Source: Haloarculaceae archaeon H-GB1-1 (GTDB taxonomy: Archaea > Halobacteriota > Halobacteria > Halobacteriales > Haloarculaceae). From it: a DNA stretch of 64,000 nucleotides. The stretch covers positions 1-64,000 of the forward strand of contig JARUKX010000017.1 in NCBI GenBank assembly GCA_029688825.1, given 5' to 3'. Under the pieces are notes generated by a model. The model was given only the letters and a program-made list of their open reading frames with translations. It was not told the DNA's origin and ran no database searches. How positions within the stretch are numbered: the stretch's first letter is position 1; every line of letters starts with the position of its first letter. This document shows, piece by piece, positions 1 through 8,918 of the stretch. A program made the translations under genes and the position numbers.

Positions 1-1
1 T

Positions 2-73
2 GTAATCGGGTATCTCGGACTATTTCTGGTACTGGCTGGATTCTTCATCCACATCTCTCTCGACCAGCCTTGA
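2..73 (+). CDS. C-terminal end of a membrane protein (partial)
   Basis: The window opens inside a plus-strand reading frame whose last 23 residues end at a TGA at 71-73. The visible tail is almost entirely hydrophobic (VIGYLGLFLVLAGFFIHISL) and ends in DQP, so it is probably the last membrane helix of an integral membrane protein. Nothing more can be said without upstream sequence. Confidence 0.5.
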   Translation, partial: VIGYLGLFLVLAGFFIHISLDQP

Positions 74-147
74 AAAGGAGTGAAACATAGCGGACGCAGA
101 GTACCAACAGTGCTCAATGATGGACGAAGTCATCAGGTCTCCGCCCA

Positions 148-158
148 CTATTTATACC
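148..158 (+). promoter_or_regulatory. TATA-like promoter of the antiporter gene
   Basis: The AT-rich stretch TATTTATAC lies about 40 nt before the GTG start at 192, in a GC-rich surrounding, as expected for an archaeal TATA box. A second AT-rich patch at about 163-178 could be an alternative. Confidence 0.4.
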
Positions 159-191
159 CCGCATCTATATCATAAATCGAGTGGTTGATTT

Positions 192-2054
192 GTGACTGCC
201 GGAACTGGGCTGCTCTCTCTCGTCGTAATAATTCTCGGGCTCGGTGTCGTGGCGCAAATTCTGTCTGATCGCCTCGAGATACCGAGCGTGTTGTTTCTGA
301 TTCTGGCCGGAGTCGCTGTCGGCCCAGAAGGGCTAGACCTCGTCGGGCTGCAATCGTTCGGCGGCCCCGAATCGCTCTCGGCCATCGTTGGACTCTCCGT
401 CGCCATCATCATTTTTGAGGGAGCGTTTCACCTCAAGCTCGACAAACTACGTCAGGCTCCGCGTGAGGCCTTTCGGCTGGTAACGCTCGGCGCTCTGTTC
501 ACATTCGTCGGAACCGCTGCCGTCGTTCGGTTTGCGCTCGACATCCCGTGGTCGTTGTCCTTCCTGATTGGCGCACTTCTCGTCGCAACCGGCCCAACAG
601 TCATCACGCCAATCTTGGACGTTATCTCCGTTCGTGACCGAGTCGGTGCCGCACTCGAAACAGAAGGGATCGTCAACGACGTGACGGCTGCAATCCTCGC
701 CGTTGTCATTTTCGACCTCGCCGTCGCTGGTGGCACGAGCCTCCCACTACTCCTTGAGTCGTTCGTTGCCCGACTCGGGACTGGTATTCTGGTCGGCGTC
801 GTCACAGCAGCAATAATTTGGTACCTCCTCAAACACGTCGACCTGTCGCCATCGAATGCGGTACAGAATGCGCGATTGGTGGTGTTGATCGGCGCGATTG
901 CGACGTTTGGTATTGCCGAGGCGTTCGCACCAGAAGCAGGAATCGCCGCAGTTGCGACTGCTGGTGTCCTTCTCGGCAATGCAGATCTCCCGTACGAAAG
1001 CGAGATTGAAGCGTTCAAGGGCGATATCACGCTGATCGTCCTCTCGTTCGTCTTCATCTCGCTGGCGACCCTGTTGACCTTCGACGAGCTTGCCTCGCTT
1101 GGGGTGGGTGGCCTCGTCGTCGTCGTGGCTGTCATGCTGTTGATTCGACCGATAGCTGTCCTGGTCTGTACCTACGGAACGCGGTTCACGTTCCGCGAAC
1201 AGCTGTTCATGAGCGCGATCGGGCCGCGTGGGATCATCCCCGCGAGTGTGGCTACGCTCTTCGCACTCGAGCTTCAATCGACGAATCCCCAACAGGCGAC
1301 GGTTCTCGTCGGGACGGTCTTTCTGGTCATCCTCGCGACAGTCGTGGTCGAAGGTGGCTTTGCCCGACATATCGCACAAGCACTCAACGTACTACCCATG
1401 CGAGTCATCATAGTTGGCGCTGGCCGCGTCGGTCGCGGCCTCGCCGAACGACTGGAGGACCGGGGCGAAAACGTCGTCATCATCGATACCGACCAACAAG
1501 CCGTTGAAACAGCACGGAGTGCTGGATTCACCGCCCATCACGGTGATGGGACTGATACGAGTGTGCTTCAGAGCGCCGGGATCGAGAACGCCAAAATCGT
1601 CGCCGCAGCGACGGCCAACGACGACGCAAACTTGCTCATCGCACAGCTCACGAACTCAAAGTTCAATGTCGAGACAGTCATTGCTCGTGTGAACACACCG
1701 GATAACGTCGAAGCATTCGAAGAGCTCGGAGTCCGTGCTATCTCGGCGAACGATGCGATCGCTCACGAAATGGACAACGCGATCGAGCGGCCGGCACTCT
1801 CGGAATGGATGACCGAGCTCGGTCGAACCGGTGACGTCCAAGAGATCGAAGTGACGGCGGATAAGCTAATTGGCAAATCCATCCGAGAGCTTGACGAGTA
1901 CCTCCCAGATGGGGTATTGATCGCACTCGTCAGCCGTGACGGAAATTCACAGATTCCAGAACCCGATCTAACGCTTCAGCATGGCGATCATCTGACGTTC
2001 GTCGGGCGACGTGATGCCGTTCACAGCGCGATCGAACAGTGCCACCCCCAGTGA
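192..2054 (+). CDS. CPA1-type Na+(K+)/H+ antiporter with C-terminal TrkA-N/TrkA-C domains
   Basis: This 620-residue protein begins with a GTG. Residues 1-400 form about twelve hydrophobic helices of a cation/proton antiporter; the segment EGIVNDVTAAILAV carries the Asn-Asp pair typical of CPA1/NhaP exchangers. From about residue 403 (VIIVGAGRVGRGL) a Rossmann TrkA-N (RCK_N) domain with the GxGxxG nucleotide-binding motif follows. A TrkA-C (RCK_C) domain occupies about residues 545-620. The protein probably exchanges Na+ or K+ for protons across the cytoplasmic membrane, gated by a ligand bound to the RCK part. It is transcribed away from nothing obvious upstream and stands near the TrkH/TrkA operon, suggesting a shared role in salt balance. 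Ion preference cannot be read from sequence. Confidence 0.9.
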   Translation: MTAGTGLLSLVVIILGLGVVAQILSDRLEIPSVLFLILAGVAVGPEGLDLVGLQSFGGPESLSAIVGLSVAIIIFEGAFHLKLDKLRQAPREAFRLVTLGALFTFVGTAAVVRFALDIPWSLSFLIGALLVATGPTVITPILDVISVRDRVGAALETEGIVNDVTAAILAVVIFDLAVAGGTSLPLLLESFVARLGTGILVGVVTAAIIWYLLKHVDLSPSNAVQNARLVVLIGAIATFGIAEAFAPEAGIAAVATAGVLLGNADLPYESEIEAFKGDITLIVLSFVFISLATLLTFDELASLGVGGLVVVVAVMLLIRPIAVLVCTYGTRFTFREQLFMSAIGPRGIIPASVATLFALELQSTNPQQATVLVGTVFLVILATVVVEGGFARHIAQALNVLPMRVIIVGAGRVGRGLAERLEDRGENVVIIDTDQQAVETARSAGFTAHHGDGTDTSVLQSAGIENAKIVAAATANDDANLLIAQLTNSKFNVETVIARVNTPDNVEAFEELGVRAISANDAIAHEMDNAIERPALSEWMTELGRTGDVQEIEVTADKLIGKSIRELDEYLPDGVLIALVSRDGNSQIPEPDLTLQHGDHLTFVGRRDAVHSAIEQCHPQ

Positions 2055-2244
2055 GATTGTGTTCACCCCTGTCCCTGTCTCGTATAGATCCTATCTCGGA
2101 ACTGGACGGATCGCTACCTGAACGTAGACCTCAATCACAAGGAGAGGCTGGGAGGATACGGGGAGCCGACCAGTCTCACATTGAACGCACATCTGGTGGG
2201 GCAGATGTCGTGCTTATTTGACTAGAGCGTGTAGCAGATGGTGT

Positions 2245-2532
2245 ATGCCCGAGGAAGTGCTGTTCAAATCCGAAAGCATCCAGAGTCGAGAAGAAATCGC
2301 ATCGTACCTCCGCACTATAGCCGGAAAGCTTGACGAGGGGGATGCAATCACCCTCACATCGGGGTCCGAGTCAGTGAGTATGGAGCCGCCAGCCCACCCG
2401 ACGTTTGAGGTCAAAGCCGAACGTGAAGGACCGACGGACGCCCCCGGCGAATTGAGCATCGAGTTCGAACTCGAATGGGACGAAAACGGTGGGGATGGAA
2501 GCGAACGGACTGGCCAGTTGGAAATCGAGTAA
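2245..2532 (+). CDS. amphi-Trp domain protein
   Basis: A 95-residue acidic protein starting MPEEVLFKSE. It matches the haloarchaeal amphi-Trp domain pattern: an N-terminal helix with SREEIASYLR, then ITLTSGSESVSMEPP and a C-terminal strand IEFELEWDE with the characteristic Trp. The ATG at 2245 is chosen over an upstream in-frame ATG at 2218 because homologous proteins begin at MPEEVLFKSE and the nine extra residues are Cys/Arg-rich and unlike the family. The domain is widespread in halophiles and its biochemical role is unknown. It lies alone between the antiporter and the oppositely oriented TrkH operon. Confidence 0.8.
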   Translation: MPEEVLFKSESIQSREEIASYLRTIAGKLDEGDAITLTSGSESVSMEPPAHPTFEVKAEREGPTDAPGELSIEFELEWDENGGDGSERTGQLEIE

Positions 2533-2587
2533 CCAGTACAGTAGTTCCATCTAATATCGAAACGCTCTGCGAGGGGTGACCGTGGTC

Positions 2588-2782
2588 TCATAGCTCAAGC
2601 CAAGACCACTGGTCAATCGAATCCTCTGCGTACTGGATGTCTACAGGGTTGGCTGGTTGAGCTCGAGGCCAGACAGAGAACGGAAGCCGATCAAGTTCGG
2701 TGAGTTCAATGACTTGAGGAGGCCTGAAGAGGTTCCGAACCTTCTTTTGGAGAAAGATCTTCTCTACTCGATTCAGAGCCAA
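2588..2782 (-). CDS. small hypothetical protein at the end of the TrkH operon
   Basis: A possible 64-residue minus-strand protein whose start overlaps the end of the 136-aa membrane protein gene upstream (start 2782, upstream stop at 2773). It has no membrane helix and no recognisable motif. The segment PPQVIELTELDRLPFSVWPRAQ looks like genuine protein rather than an antisense shadow, and the overlap suggests translational coupling. It could equally be a decayed fragment; I recognise no family. Confidence 0.35.
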   Translation of the reverse strand: MALNRVEKIFLQKKVRNLFRPPQVIELTELDRLPFSVWPRAQPANPVDIQYAEDSIDQWSWLEL

Positions 2783-3183
2783 CTCGACAGAAATGCAAGA
2801 CTATGCGGGAGAAGAACTCGTAATGCGGCCGCGCCAGAACCGAGCCCAATATAACTCATCAGGAGAACAAATTGTGATCGTTCGTCTTCGAAGCCGGTGA
2901 GGAGATAATACAGGATAAGTGACGCTGTCGCCTGCAAGACGAACAGCGATACGAGAGTGCTTGTTAGGACGAATCCGGGGGCTTCCGTCAACGAGAGATA
3001 TTCAGACGGAGCCTGTGGACTATCGAGTACTGTGAGTATCCATCCAATTACGACGTACCCAACAAAGAGGACAGTACTGACGAGCATTCCACGGGTTCCC
3101 CAGATAGCCGACCACCGCAACCAGCGTTCCAGGAATCCAGCTAAGCGAGCTCGATTCGAGCGCGGGGGACCCTCAGTGTACAT
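2773..3183 (-). CDS. hypothetical membrane protein of the TrkH operon
   Basis: A 136-residue protein with four predicted hydrophobic segments (about residues 33-52, 68-86, 90-103 and 115-134) after a positively charged N-terminus (RSNRARLAGFLERWLRW). The gene lies 16 nt downstream of a 67-aa membrane protein gene and is transcribed with trkH. I recognise no family. Its place behind TrkH suggests an accessory membrane component of the K+ transport system, but that is inference from position only. Confidence 0.6.
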   Translation of the reverse strand: MYTEGPPRSNRARLAGFLERWLRWSAIWGTRGMLVSTVLFVGYVVIGWILTVLDSPQAPSEYLSLTEAPGFVLTSTLVSLFVLQATASLILYYLLTGFEDERSQFVLLMSYIGLGSGAAALRVLLPHSLAFLSSWL

Positions 3184-3199
3184 CGGTTGTAATAGGTAG

Positions 3200-3403
3200 T
3201 CACTCCTGAATTCCTTGGTACAGAACGTACGTTACGAACACAGCGAGATACGCGACCGCAAGGGCCTCAGTAAAGAGCGACCGATCAAGCACAACGATCA
3301 CCCCGATAACGATCGGGCCAACGAGCAGGAGCGAATCAAAGACCCGGTCATCCGCCCCAGCCTCAAACACGTAGGAGACAACAGGGACGTTACGCAGCTT
3401 CAT
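3200..3403 (-). CDS. small membrane protein coupled to trkH
   Basis: A 67-residue protein with two hydrophobic helices (about residues 24-40 and 45-62). Its ATG overlaps the stop codon of trkH by four bases, a strong sign of translational coupling. It has no known domain. Size and position suggest a small accessory subunit of the TrkH transporter; no direct motif supports this. Confidence 0.6.
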   Translation of the reverse strand: MKLRNVPVVSYVFEAGADDRVFDSLLLVGPIVIGVIVVLDRSLFTEALAVAYLAVFVTYVLYQGIQE

Positions 3404-4950
3404 TGGTAGAGACCCCCACGCTTGAAGATCGTTCGGAGCATCACGAGTACGGGGATGATTTCAAGGCGTCCAATCCACATGTGGAAGAGGAACGCAATCT
3501 TCCCAATTTCCGGGAGTGACTCAGGGCCCGTAATTCCCGACGAGAGCCCCACGTTCCCCTGGGCGCTGGCCACCTCGAACACTACGTTGGCGAGTGAATA
3601 TTCTCCAGACGGGAGCGTGAGCAACAGTACGAAGGTGCCAACGACCAAGAACGTAATCCAGAGAACAACGATAATCGCCGCCTCCATGAATTCACGGCTC
3701 GCTTCTTCCTCGTTTAGTCGCCGGCCGTTGATTTTCAGTCGTCGTACCGCAGTTTCGGGGTAGAAGACATCCGCGATTTGATACCGAATCCCCTTCGCGA
3801 GCGTCAGTCCACGAATGAGTTTGATACCGCCTGCGGTCGATCCTGCTGCACCACCGACGAACATCCCGAATGTGACCGTCAACTGAGCGTACGACGGCCA
3901 CCGACCGAGTGCAACATTGGTCGAATCGACAGCCGTCTGGAACCCAGTACAGGTGGCAGCCGAGACGAATTGGAACAGACCGTAGCGAAGAGCCGCGAAC
4001 GGCGTCTCGTAGGGACCAGCGTAGTACAGGAAACTCCACAACAATGCCGACCCGATACCCATATAGCCGAATACCCACCGCGTTTGGAGATCCGAGTAGA
4101 AGTTCCGGAGATCCCCTTGAAGGATGAGGTAATGCACCGGGAACGCGATGCTCCCCAAGAGCATTATCGGAATCAACACGAAGTCAATCAGGGCGCTATC
4201 GTAGGTCGCAATCGAGTTGTCCGTAATCGAGAATCCGCCGGTTGCGAGGCCTGTCATGCCGTGATTGATTGCACCCCAGATCGGCATTCCTGCCAGCCAC
4301 AGTGCGAGGATCGAGACGAACGTAAACAGGATGAAAATCCACCAGATCGTCCGGACCGTCGAGACGATACTCGGATGGATCTTCTCCGAGCGGGCCTCAC
4401 TTTCGTAGAGCGTCAGCGATCCGCTACCGGGGCGTGAGAGAATCGCCGTCGTCAGAACGATTACCCCGACGCCGCCGATCCACTCGCTGAACGTCCGCCA
4501 CCACTGGAGCGTACGAGGAAGCACCTCCTCGTTGTCGGTCATGGTGAGGCCCGTGCCGGTGAATCCACTCATACTCTCAAAGACGGCGTTGAGCGGCTCG
4601 GTGAACGCTGCGAGCGTCGCCGTCTGGGCAGGTGTCGTGGCGCCCGGGACCCCGAGCTGGACGCTCCACGCGATCAACAGGAACGGTAGCGAGCCGAAGA
4701 TGCCGACGGAAAACCATCCCGAAGCAGCAACGATCATTCCATGGAATCGTCCTGGAGCTTCAGCGTCGCTGAATCGTCGATAGAGTAACCGACCAATCCC
4801 TAACGGAATGACAGCGGAGACCAACAGTGCCGGGAGCGTATAGTATTCTCCCCAGAGGATGGGTATGACGAGCGAGACCAGCATTAGCCCGCCAAGCGCC
4901 TCTAGGATTCGACCGATATCTCGGCCAACAGTTGCAACGGACCCGTTCAT
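3400..4950 (-). CDS. trkH: TrkH family potassium uptake protein
   Basis: A 516-residue polytopic membrane protein, normal length for TrkH. The four pore-loop repeats that form the K+ selectivity filter are visible: MSGFTGTGLTM, GLATGGFSI, ATCTGFQTA and GNVGLSSG. It would form the K+ channel-like translocation unit, with the TrkA ring (gene immediately upstream in the operon) binding from the cytoplasm. It is followed by a four-base overlap with a 67-aa membrane protein gene. In a halophile that balances salt with internal KCl this is a core osmoadaptation gene. Confidence 0.93.
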   Translation of the reverse strand: MNGSVATVGRDIGRILEALGGLMLVSLVIPILWGEYYTLPALLVSAVIPLGIGRLLYRRFSDAEAPGRFHGMIVAASGWFSVGIFGSLPFLLIAWSVQLGVPGATTPAQTATLAAFTEPLNAVFESMSGFTGTGLTMTDNEEVLPRTLQWWRTFSEWIGGVGVIVLTTAILSRPGSGSLTLYESEARSEKIHPSIVSTVRTIWWIFILFTFVSILALWLAGMPIWGAINHGMTGLATGGFSITDNSIATYDSALIDFVLIPIMLLGSIAFPVHYLILQGDLRNFYSDLQTRWVFGYMGIGSALLWSFLYYAGPYETPFAALRYGLFQFVSAATCTGFQTAVDSTNVALGRWPSYAQLTVTFGMFVGGAAGSTAGGIKLIRGLTLAKGIRYQIADVFYPETAVRRLKINGRRLNEEEASREFMEAAIIVVLWITFLVVGTFVLLLTLPSGEYSLANVVFEVASAQGNVGLSSGITGPESLPEIGKIAFLFHMWIGRLEIIPVLVMLRTIFKRGGLYQ

Positions 4951-5010
4951 GCGTTCCCCGTACTCGTGACCAGAGCTGCCGAGATTATTCTGAAATTCAC
5001 CATAGTCAGC

Positions 5011-5697
5011 CTACTGGGCGTGGTCTTCGTAGTGCCCAAAGATGTCCGTAATTTCCGGATCAGCGCCGACACCAGAGTACACCGTCAGCAGATCGCCTTT
5101 CTTGATTGTCGTATTCCCGCGGGGAGTTATCGGATGATCGTTTCCTTCACGTTCGATTGCAACAACGAGCATCTCATCAGTGACAAGTCCCGCCTGTGTG
5201 GCTTCCTGTAGCGTTTTTCCTGCGATAGGTGCCCCCTCAGTGACTGTGATTTCGAAGACCTCAGCCTCCTCACCAATCCGCATATAATCAACAATCGCCG
5301 GGCGCGCCACAGCCCGATACAGATACTCGGCGATGAGCTGCTGGGGGTTCTCCATCGTGTTTACGCCGATCTGCTCGAACAGCCCCATGTGTTCTGGGTT
5401 GTGAACGACCGAGAGAATGGCGGGGATCTCGAATTCCTTTGCAAGCAGGCATGTCATTACGTTCGTTGCGTCCTGATCCGTCGTCGAAATGAGTGCATCC
5501 GCCTGCTCAGCACCGGCATCGTCCAACGTGTCTTTCGTCGTGGCGTCGGCGTTCAGTACTAAGCAGTCAAACTGATCAGCGGCTCGATTTGCGCGTTTTT
5601 CATCGCGTTCGATGACAACGACCTCGTTACCAGACCGTGTCGCAACGTCGATAAGCGGTGTTCCGATATCGCCGGCGCCGATGATGATGATGTACAT
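5011..5697 (-). CDS. trkA: TrkA potassium channel regulatory subunit
   Basis: A 228-residue soluble protein. Residues 1-120 are the RCK_N Rossmann fold, starting MYIIIIGAGDIGTPL with the GxGxxG motif and the acidic VIERD at the end of strand 2. Residues about 140-222 are an RCK_C (TrkA-C) domain containing APIAGKTLQEATQAGLV. It gates TrkH in response to NAD(H), ATP/ADP or, as known for other RCK_C domains, cyclic di-AMP; the ligand is not predictable here. The start at 5697 is five bases after the permease gene and the stop lies 60 bases before trkH, so the three are probably one transcript. Confidence 0.92.
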   Translation of the reverse strand: MYIIIIGAGDIGTPLIDVATRSGNEVVVIERDEKRANRAADQFDCLVLNADATTKDTLDDAGAEQADALISTTDQDATNVMTCLLAKEFEIPAILSVVHNPEHMGLFEQIGVNTMENPQQLIAEYLYRAVARPAIVDYMRIGEEAEVFEITVTEGAPIAGKTLQEATQAGLVTDEMLVVAIEREGNDHPITPRGNTTIKKGDLLTVYSGVGADPEITDIFGHYEDHAQ

Positions 5698-5702
5698 AGT
5701 GG

Positions 5703-7979
5703 TTACACCTCCAGTCTCCGCATAATTGCTTCACGAACCGACATAGGTGATTCCTCCGGTCCGCGTGCCATAACAACGGTCTGAGGCACTTCTGCACCGA
5801 TTTTCTCTGGAAGCGACCCGAATACAGCCTGTGAAATCGCTCCGGACCGTGTCGCACCAACACAGACCGTATCGTATTCCTGAGCAACTTCGATAATGGC
5901 CTGTTCGGTATCTTCGGCCAACTTCACTTTGGTATCGTACGACATATATTCGATTCCAGCTCGTTCAGCTAACTCGGCAATCACTGCTTCACCACGCTCG
6001 GTCGGCGAGAGATCCTCGTCACTGTCGTTCTCTGGGGGTTGCACATTGAGCAGCGTCAACGAGGCATCGTCGGCCGCAGAGACGAATTCGGCCGCACGCT
6101 GGGCCGCAACCGGTGCGTGTGGGCCCTCACCAGCAAGCGCAATTATATCTCCTTCCCCGCGTCCGTCTTCGGGACCGAGCTTCACGAGCGTCGCGTCACA
6201 TGGTGCACGCCCAATTACGGGATCAATCGTCGACCCGAGGACGTGTTCACGCCGGCTTCGGGTACCTTGCCAGCCGAGCAGGACGTGATCTGCGTTTTCC
6301 TCTTCAATTACGTCCAAGATGATAGACCCAGCGTCGCGACCGACTATCGCCCGAGTTCGGAGCCCAATATCGAGATCGGTGGCAATATCGCGAGCAGAAT
6401 CAAGCAGTTCCTGTTGCCGTTCGACTCGTTCCTCTTCGAACGTGAGATCCTGGGTGAGTGAGGTTTGACGCGGAACCTCGATGACGTTGACCGCGATCAC
6501 CTCAGCTTGTTCGTCCTCGTGAGCGTGTGCGCTAGCCGCAGCCATCCGAAGGAGATCACGTTCTGTCTCCGGATTCGCGACCGGGACGACGACACGATAG
6601 CGTCCTTCGCCGTTCGCCATCGCAGTTGGTTCGGGAGCGATTGCTTCACCGACCAGGCTAGTACTGAGTGCCCGATCACGTGCATACCCGAAATACCAGA
6701 GCACACCGAAGACGATGATAACAGTGCCGATGGCCTGAACGATGAGGTTCATCTGTACCAGAATCGCCAGACAGGAAACGAACCCCAGAATCGGTACGAT
6801 AGGGTACAGACCCACCGGGATTTTGAAAGACGGCTCGTACGCATCTGGATTTGCCCGACGCAACACGACAACTGCAACGTGGACGAGGGCGTACGTCACG
6901 AGGTACATGAAACTCGCTACCTCGGCGAGTGTCCCGACTCCAACGCCGACAGCGATCAGGACGAGAGTGATAATTCCCGTGACCGTAATCGCCCGGTACG
7001 GCGTCCGGAACCGGTCGTGGACCTCGTTGAGCCAGTTGACAAGGATTCGGTCACGGCCCATTGCGAAGTTGACCCGCGCGGCCGAAAGGATACTCGCATT
7101 CGCACTCGAAACCGTCGCAAGGACAGCACCGACGATCATCACCAGCGCTCCGATTGTCCCCATGAATTCAGTCGCAACGTCAGCGACTGGAATCTTGGAT
7201 GTCGCGAGGGCCTCAATCGAAAGCGTCCCCGTCGAGACGAACATCACACCCACGTACATCAGCGTCGGCGTCACCACAGCCGCGATCATCGCGAGCGGAA
7301 GGTTCCGACTCGGATTCTTGATCTCCTCGGCACTCGTCGCAATGACCTCGAAGCCGATGAACGAAACATAGACTGTCCCGATCGTCGCTGCAACCGCTGG
7401 CCACCCATTAGGGTTGAATTCGCCGAGAGTCGGCCCACTGATGATACCCAGAGCGAGGAAGGCGAGAATGAGTCCGACGAGCGACAGGACAATGACGTTC
7501 TGGAGCGAGCCAGTCTCCTTGACGCCGTAATAGTTGACACCCGTCAAAATCGCTGCCATCACGAGTGCCGCGACGGTAATCCCGATTTGTCCCCAGCCAG
7601 CGAGGAATCCGACGTACTCTCCGAGTCCTGGGAGGAGATACTGACCGAAGCCAATCATGTAGAACGCCGAGGCGAACGTCAGTCCAGCCCACATTCCCCA
7701 GCCGACGATACTTCCGAAGAACGGCCCGAGCGCTCGATTGACGTAGTAGTAACTTCCCCCCGCCTTCGGCATCCCGGTTGCTAATTCCGAAAGGGAAAGA
7801 GCCGCTAACAACGACACCAACCCTCCACCGAAGAACGAGACCATACTAGCGGGACCGGCCTGCTCGGCAGCAATACTCGGGAGGACGAATATTCCTGCTC
7901 CGATCATCGTCCCGAGACCGATCGTGTAGGCCTCGAGGAAGCCGAGATCACGGGCGAGCTCTTGCTCGTTCTCACTCAT
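5703..7979 (-). CDS. APC-family amino-acid permease fused to two UspA domains
   Basis: A 758-residue protein. Residues about 10-440 are twelve membrane helices of an APC-superfamily transporter: GLGTMIGAGIFVLPS in helix 1 and GSYYYVNRALGP are diagnostic. From about residue 457 (RYRVVVPVANPETERDL) a UspA-like domain begins with G-rich nucleotide-loop motif LLGWQGTRSRREHVLGST; a second UspA-like domain (about 610-745) ends with CVGATRSGAISQAVFGS. Such fusions are common in haloarchaea. The permease probably imports amino acids or other osmolytes under control of the stress domains. It heads the operon with trkA and trkH; a TATA-like sequence lies at 8019-8028. Confidence 0.88.
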   Translation of the reverse strand: MSENEQELARDLGFLEAYTIGLGTMIGAGIFVLPSIAAEQAGPASMVSFFGGGLVSLLAALSLSELATGMPKAGGSYYYVNRALGPFFGSIVGWGMWAGLTFASAFYMIGFGQYLLPGLGEYVGFLAGWGQIGITVAALVMAAILTGVNYYGVKETGSLQNVIVLSLVGLILAFLALGIISGPTLGEFNPNGWPAVAATIGTVYVSFIGFEVIATSAEEIKNPSRNLPLAMIAAVVTPTLMYVGVMFVSTGTLSIEALATSKIPVADVATEFMGTIGALVMIVGAVLATVSSANASILSAARVNFAMGRDRILVNWLNEVHDRFRTPYRAITVTGIITLVLIAVGVGVGTLAEVASFMYLVTYALVHVAVVVLRRANPDAYEPSFKIPVGLYPIVPILGFVSCLAILVQMNLIVQAIGTVIIVFGVLWYFGYARDRALSTSLVGEAIAPEPTAMANGEGRYRVVVPVANPETERDLLRMAAASAHAHEDEQAEVIAVNVIEVPRQTSLTQDLTFEEERVERQQELLDSARDIATDLDIGLRTRAIVGRDAGSIILDVIEEENADHVLLGWQGTRSRREHVLGSTIDPVIGRAPCDATLVKLGPEDGRGEGDIIALAGEGPHAPVAAQRAAEFVSAADDASLTLLNVQPPENDSDEDLSPTERGEAVIAELAERAGIEYMSYDTKVKLAEDTEQAIIEVAQEYDTVCVGATRSGAISQAVFGSLPEKIGAEVPQTVVMARGPEESPMSVREAIMRRLEV

Positions 7980-8018
7980 ACGACACCACCTACATTGTGC
8001 GCGTCGCTACGTGTATGC

Positions 8019-8029
8019 ATATTTAAATC
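8019..8029 (-). promoter_or_regulatory. TATA-like promoter of the permease-trkA-trkH operon
   Basis: On the minus strand TTTAAATATG lies about 40 bases before the permease start at 7979, in the 60-base gap after the UspA gene. It suggests that the K+/permease operon has its own promoter, besides possible read-through from upstream. Confidence 0.45.
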
Positions 8030-8039
8030 AACTCTCCCA

Positions 8040-8459
8040 TCATTCGTTTTCGGTCTCTTCTGGAAGCGCAATGACCGGCCGATCCGCGTCTGTGACCAGC
8101 TTGAGCGCCGTATCACCGGACAAGAACTGGACGAGACGATTCCCACCGCGAGGACGAAACGCGATAGCACTGGCATCCACATCCGCTGCGACGTCGAGGA
8201 TCGCAGCAACGACGTCTCTACGGTATGCAGTTTCGGTGTCGATCTCCGGAATGAATCCACGAAACGCACCGAATGCATTCGAAGCCCGTTGTTCAGCCTG
8301 TTCGAGAGGGAGCTTGTCAGGAACTCCTTCTCCCTTCTCGATGACGTGGACGACGGTTATGCGCCCGTATTCATAGTCATCGAGTATCCGCGCCGTTTCA
8401 CGTGCATCCTCTTCGTCCACGACCGGGACTACCAGGTGGTTTGTAAGTGACTCTGGCAT
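8040..8459 (-). CDS. UspA family universal stress protein
   Basis: A 139-residue single-domain UspA protein. It begins [19 protein letters not shown] and has the C-terminal pattern [19 protein letters not shown] that corresponds to the G-2x-G-9x-G(S/T) nucleotide loop, although somewhat altered ([12 protein letters not shown]). It lies 3 bases after a zinc-ribbon protein gene and 60 bases before the permease-UspA fusion, so its likely role is stress-linked regulation of the same transport system. Confidence 0.85.
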   Translation of the reverse strand: MPESLTNHLVVPVVDEEDARETARILDDYEYGRITVVHVIEKGEGVPDKLPLEQAEQRASNAFGAFRGFIPEIDTETAYRRDVVAAILDVAADVDASAIAFRPRGGNRLVQFLSGDTALKLVTDADRPVIALPEETENE

Positions 8460-8462
8460 GTC

Positions 8463-8918
8463 TTACTCCTCCGTCTCAGACTGGTGGACATTCTCACTGC
8501 CACAATGAGGGCAGACAGACGCATTCTTATCAAGATGGCCTCCACATGAATCACAGCGAATTTGCTCGGAGTTATGGACGTCTCCGAGATACGCCCAGTG
8601 GAGTGATTCTGTTCCGTCCAGCTGCGGTTCCCGACGGACGTGATACAGTGAGACGAGATCCGTGTTAGCACCGGGACCATCCGGGTCCGGCGGATGCTTA
8701 CGCACGAGCGCGTACGCACCGTGGTTCTCGATCTGGAGGATCTCCCCAGCTGCGGTCGCCTCAATTTCCTCTTCGATGGGGGTACGAAGCGCATCAATAC
8801 GACGCTCGACGTACGAGAGAACGGCTTTCAGCTCAGGGAGTTCTAACGAGTCGATCCGTTGAATCAGCGCCTCGGGTAACGTATCCGGTGCCTCTGGTTC
8901 ATCACTTGGGTCACTCAT
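8463..8918 (-). CDS. conserved haloarchaeal protein with C-terminal zinc ribbon
   Basis: A 151-residue acidic protein. A helical N-terminal part (LPEALIQRIDSLELPELKAVLSYVERRIDAL) precedes a central beta-rich region (YALVRKHPPDPDGPGANTDLVSLYHVRRE). A CxxC-x11-CxxC zinc ribbon (CDSCG...CPHCG) closes it. The ATG at 8918 (MSDPSDEPEAP) is preferred to the longer frame that begins at 9026, because the extra 36 residues are not acidic and carry two cysteines; a TATA-like sequence at about 9128-9139 would however permit a long leader or the upstream start. It heads the leftward UspA/permease/K+ gene series. Molecular function unknown. Confidence 0.7.
   Translation of the reverse strand: MSDPSDEPEAPDTLPEALIQRIDSLELPELKAVLSYVERRIDALRTPIEEEIEATAAGEILQIENHGAYALVRKHPPDPDGPGANTDLVSLYHVRREPQLDGTESLHWAYLGDVHNSEQIRCDSCGGHLDKNASVCPHCGSENVHQSETEE

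Noticed and set aside
3778-4437. 219-aa plus-strand frame opposite trkH
   Set aside because: Antisense shadow; the TrkH selectivity-filter motifs are on the minus strand.
6465-7784. 439-aa open frame on the plus strand opposite the amino-acid permease
   Set aside because: It is a long antisense shadow of a GC-rich gene, dominated by Arg, Asp and His with no domain; the permease on the other strand has clear motifs.
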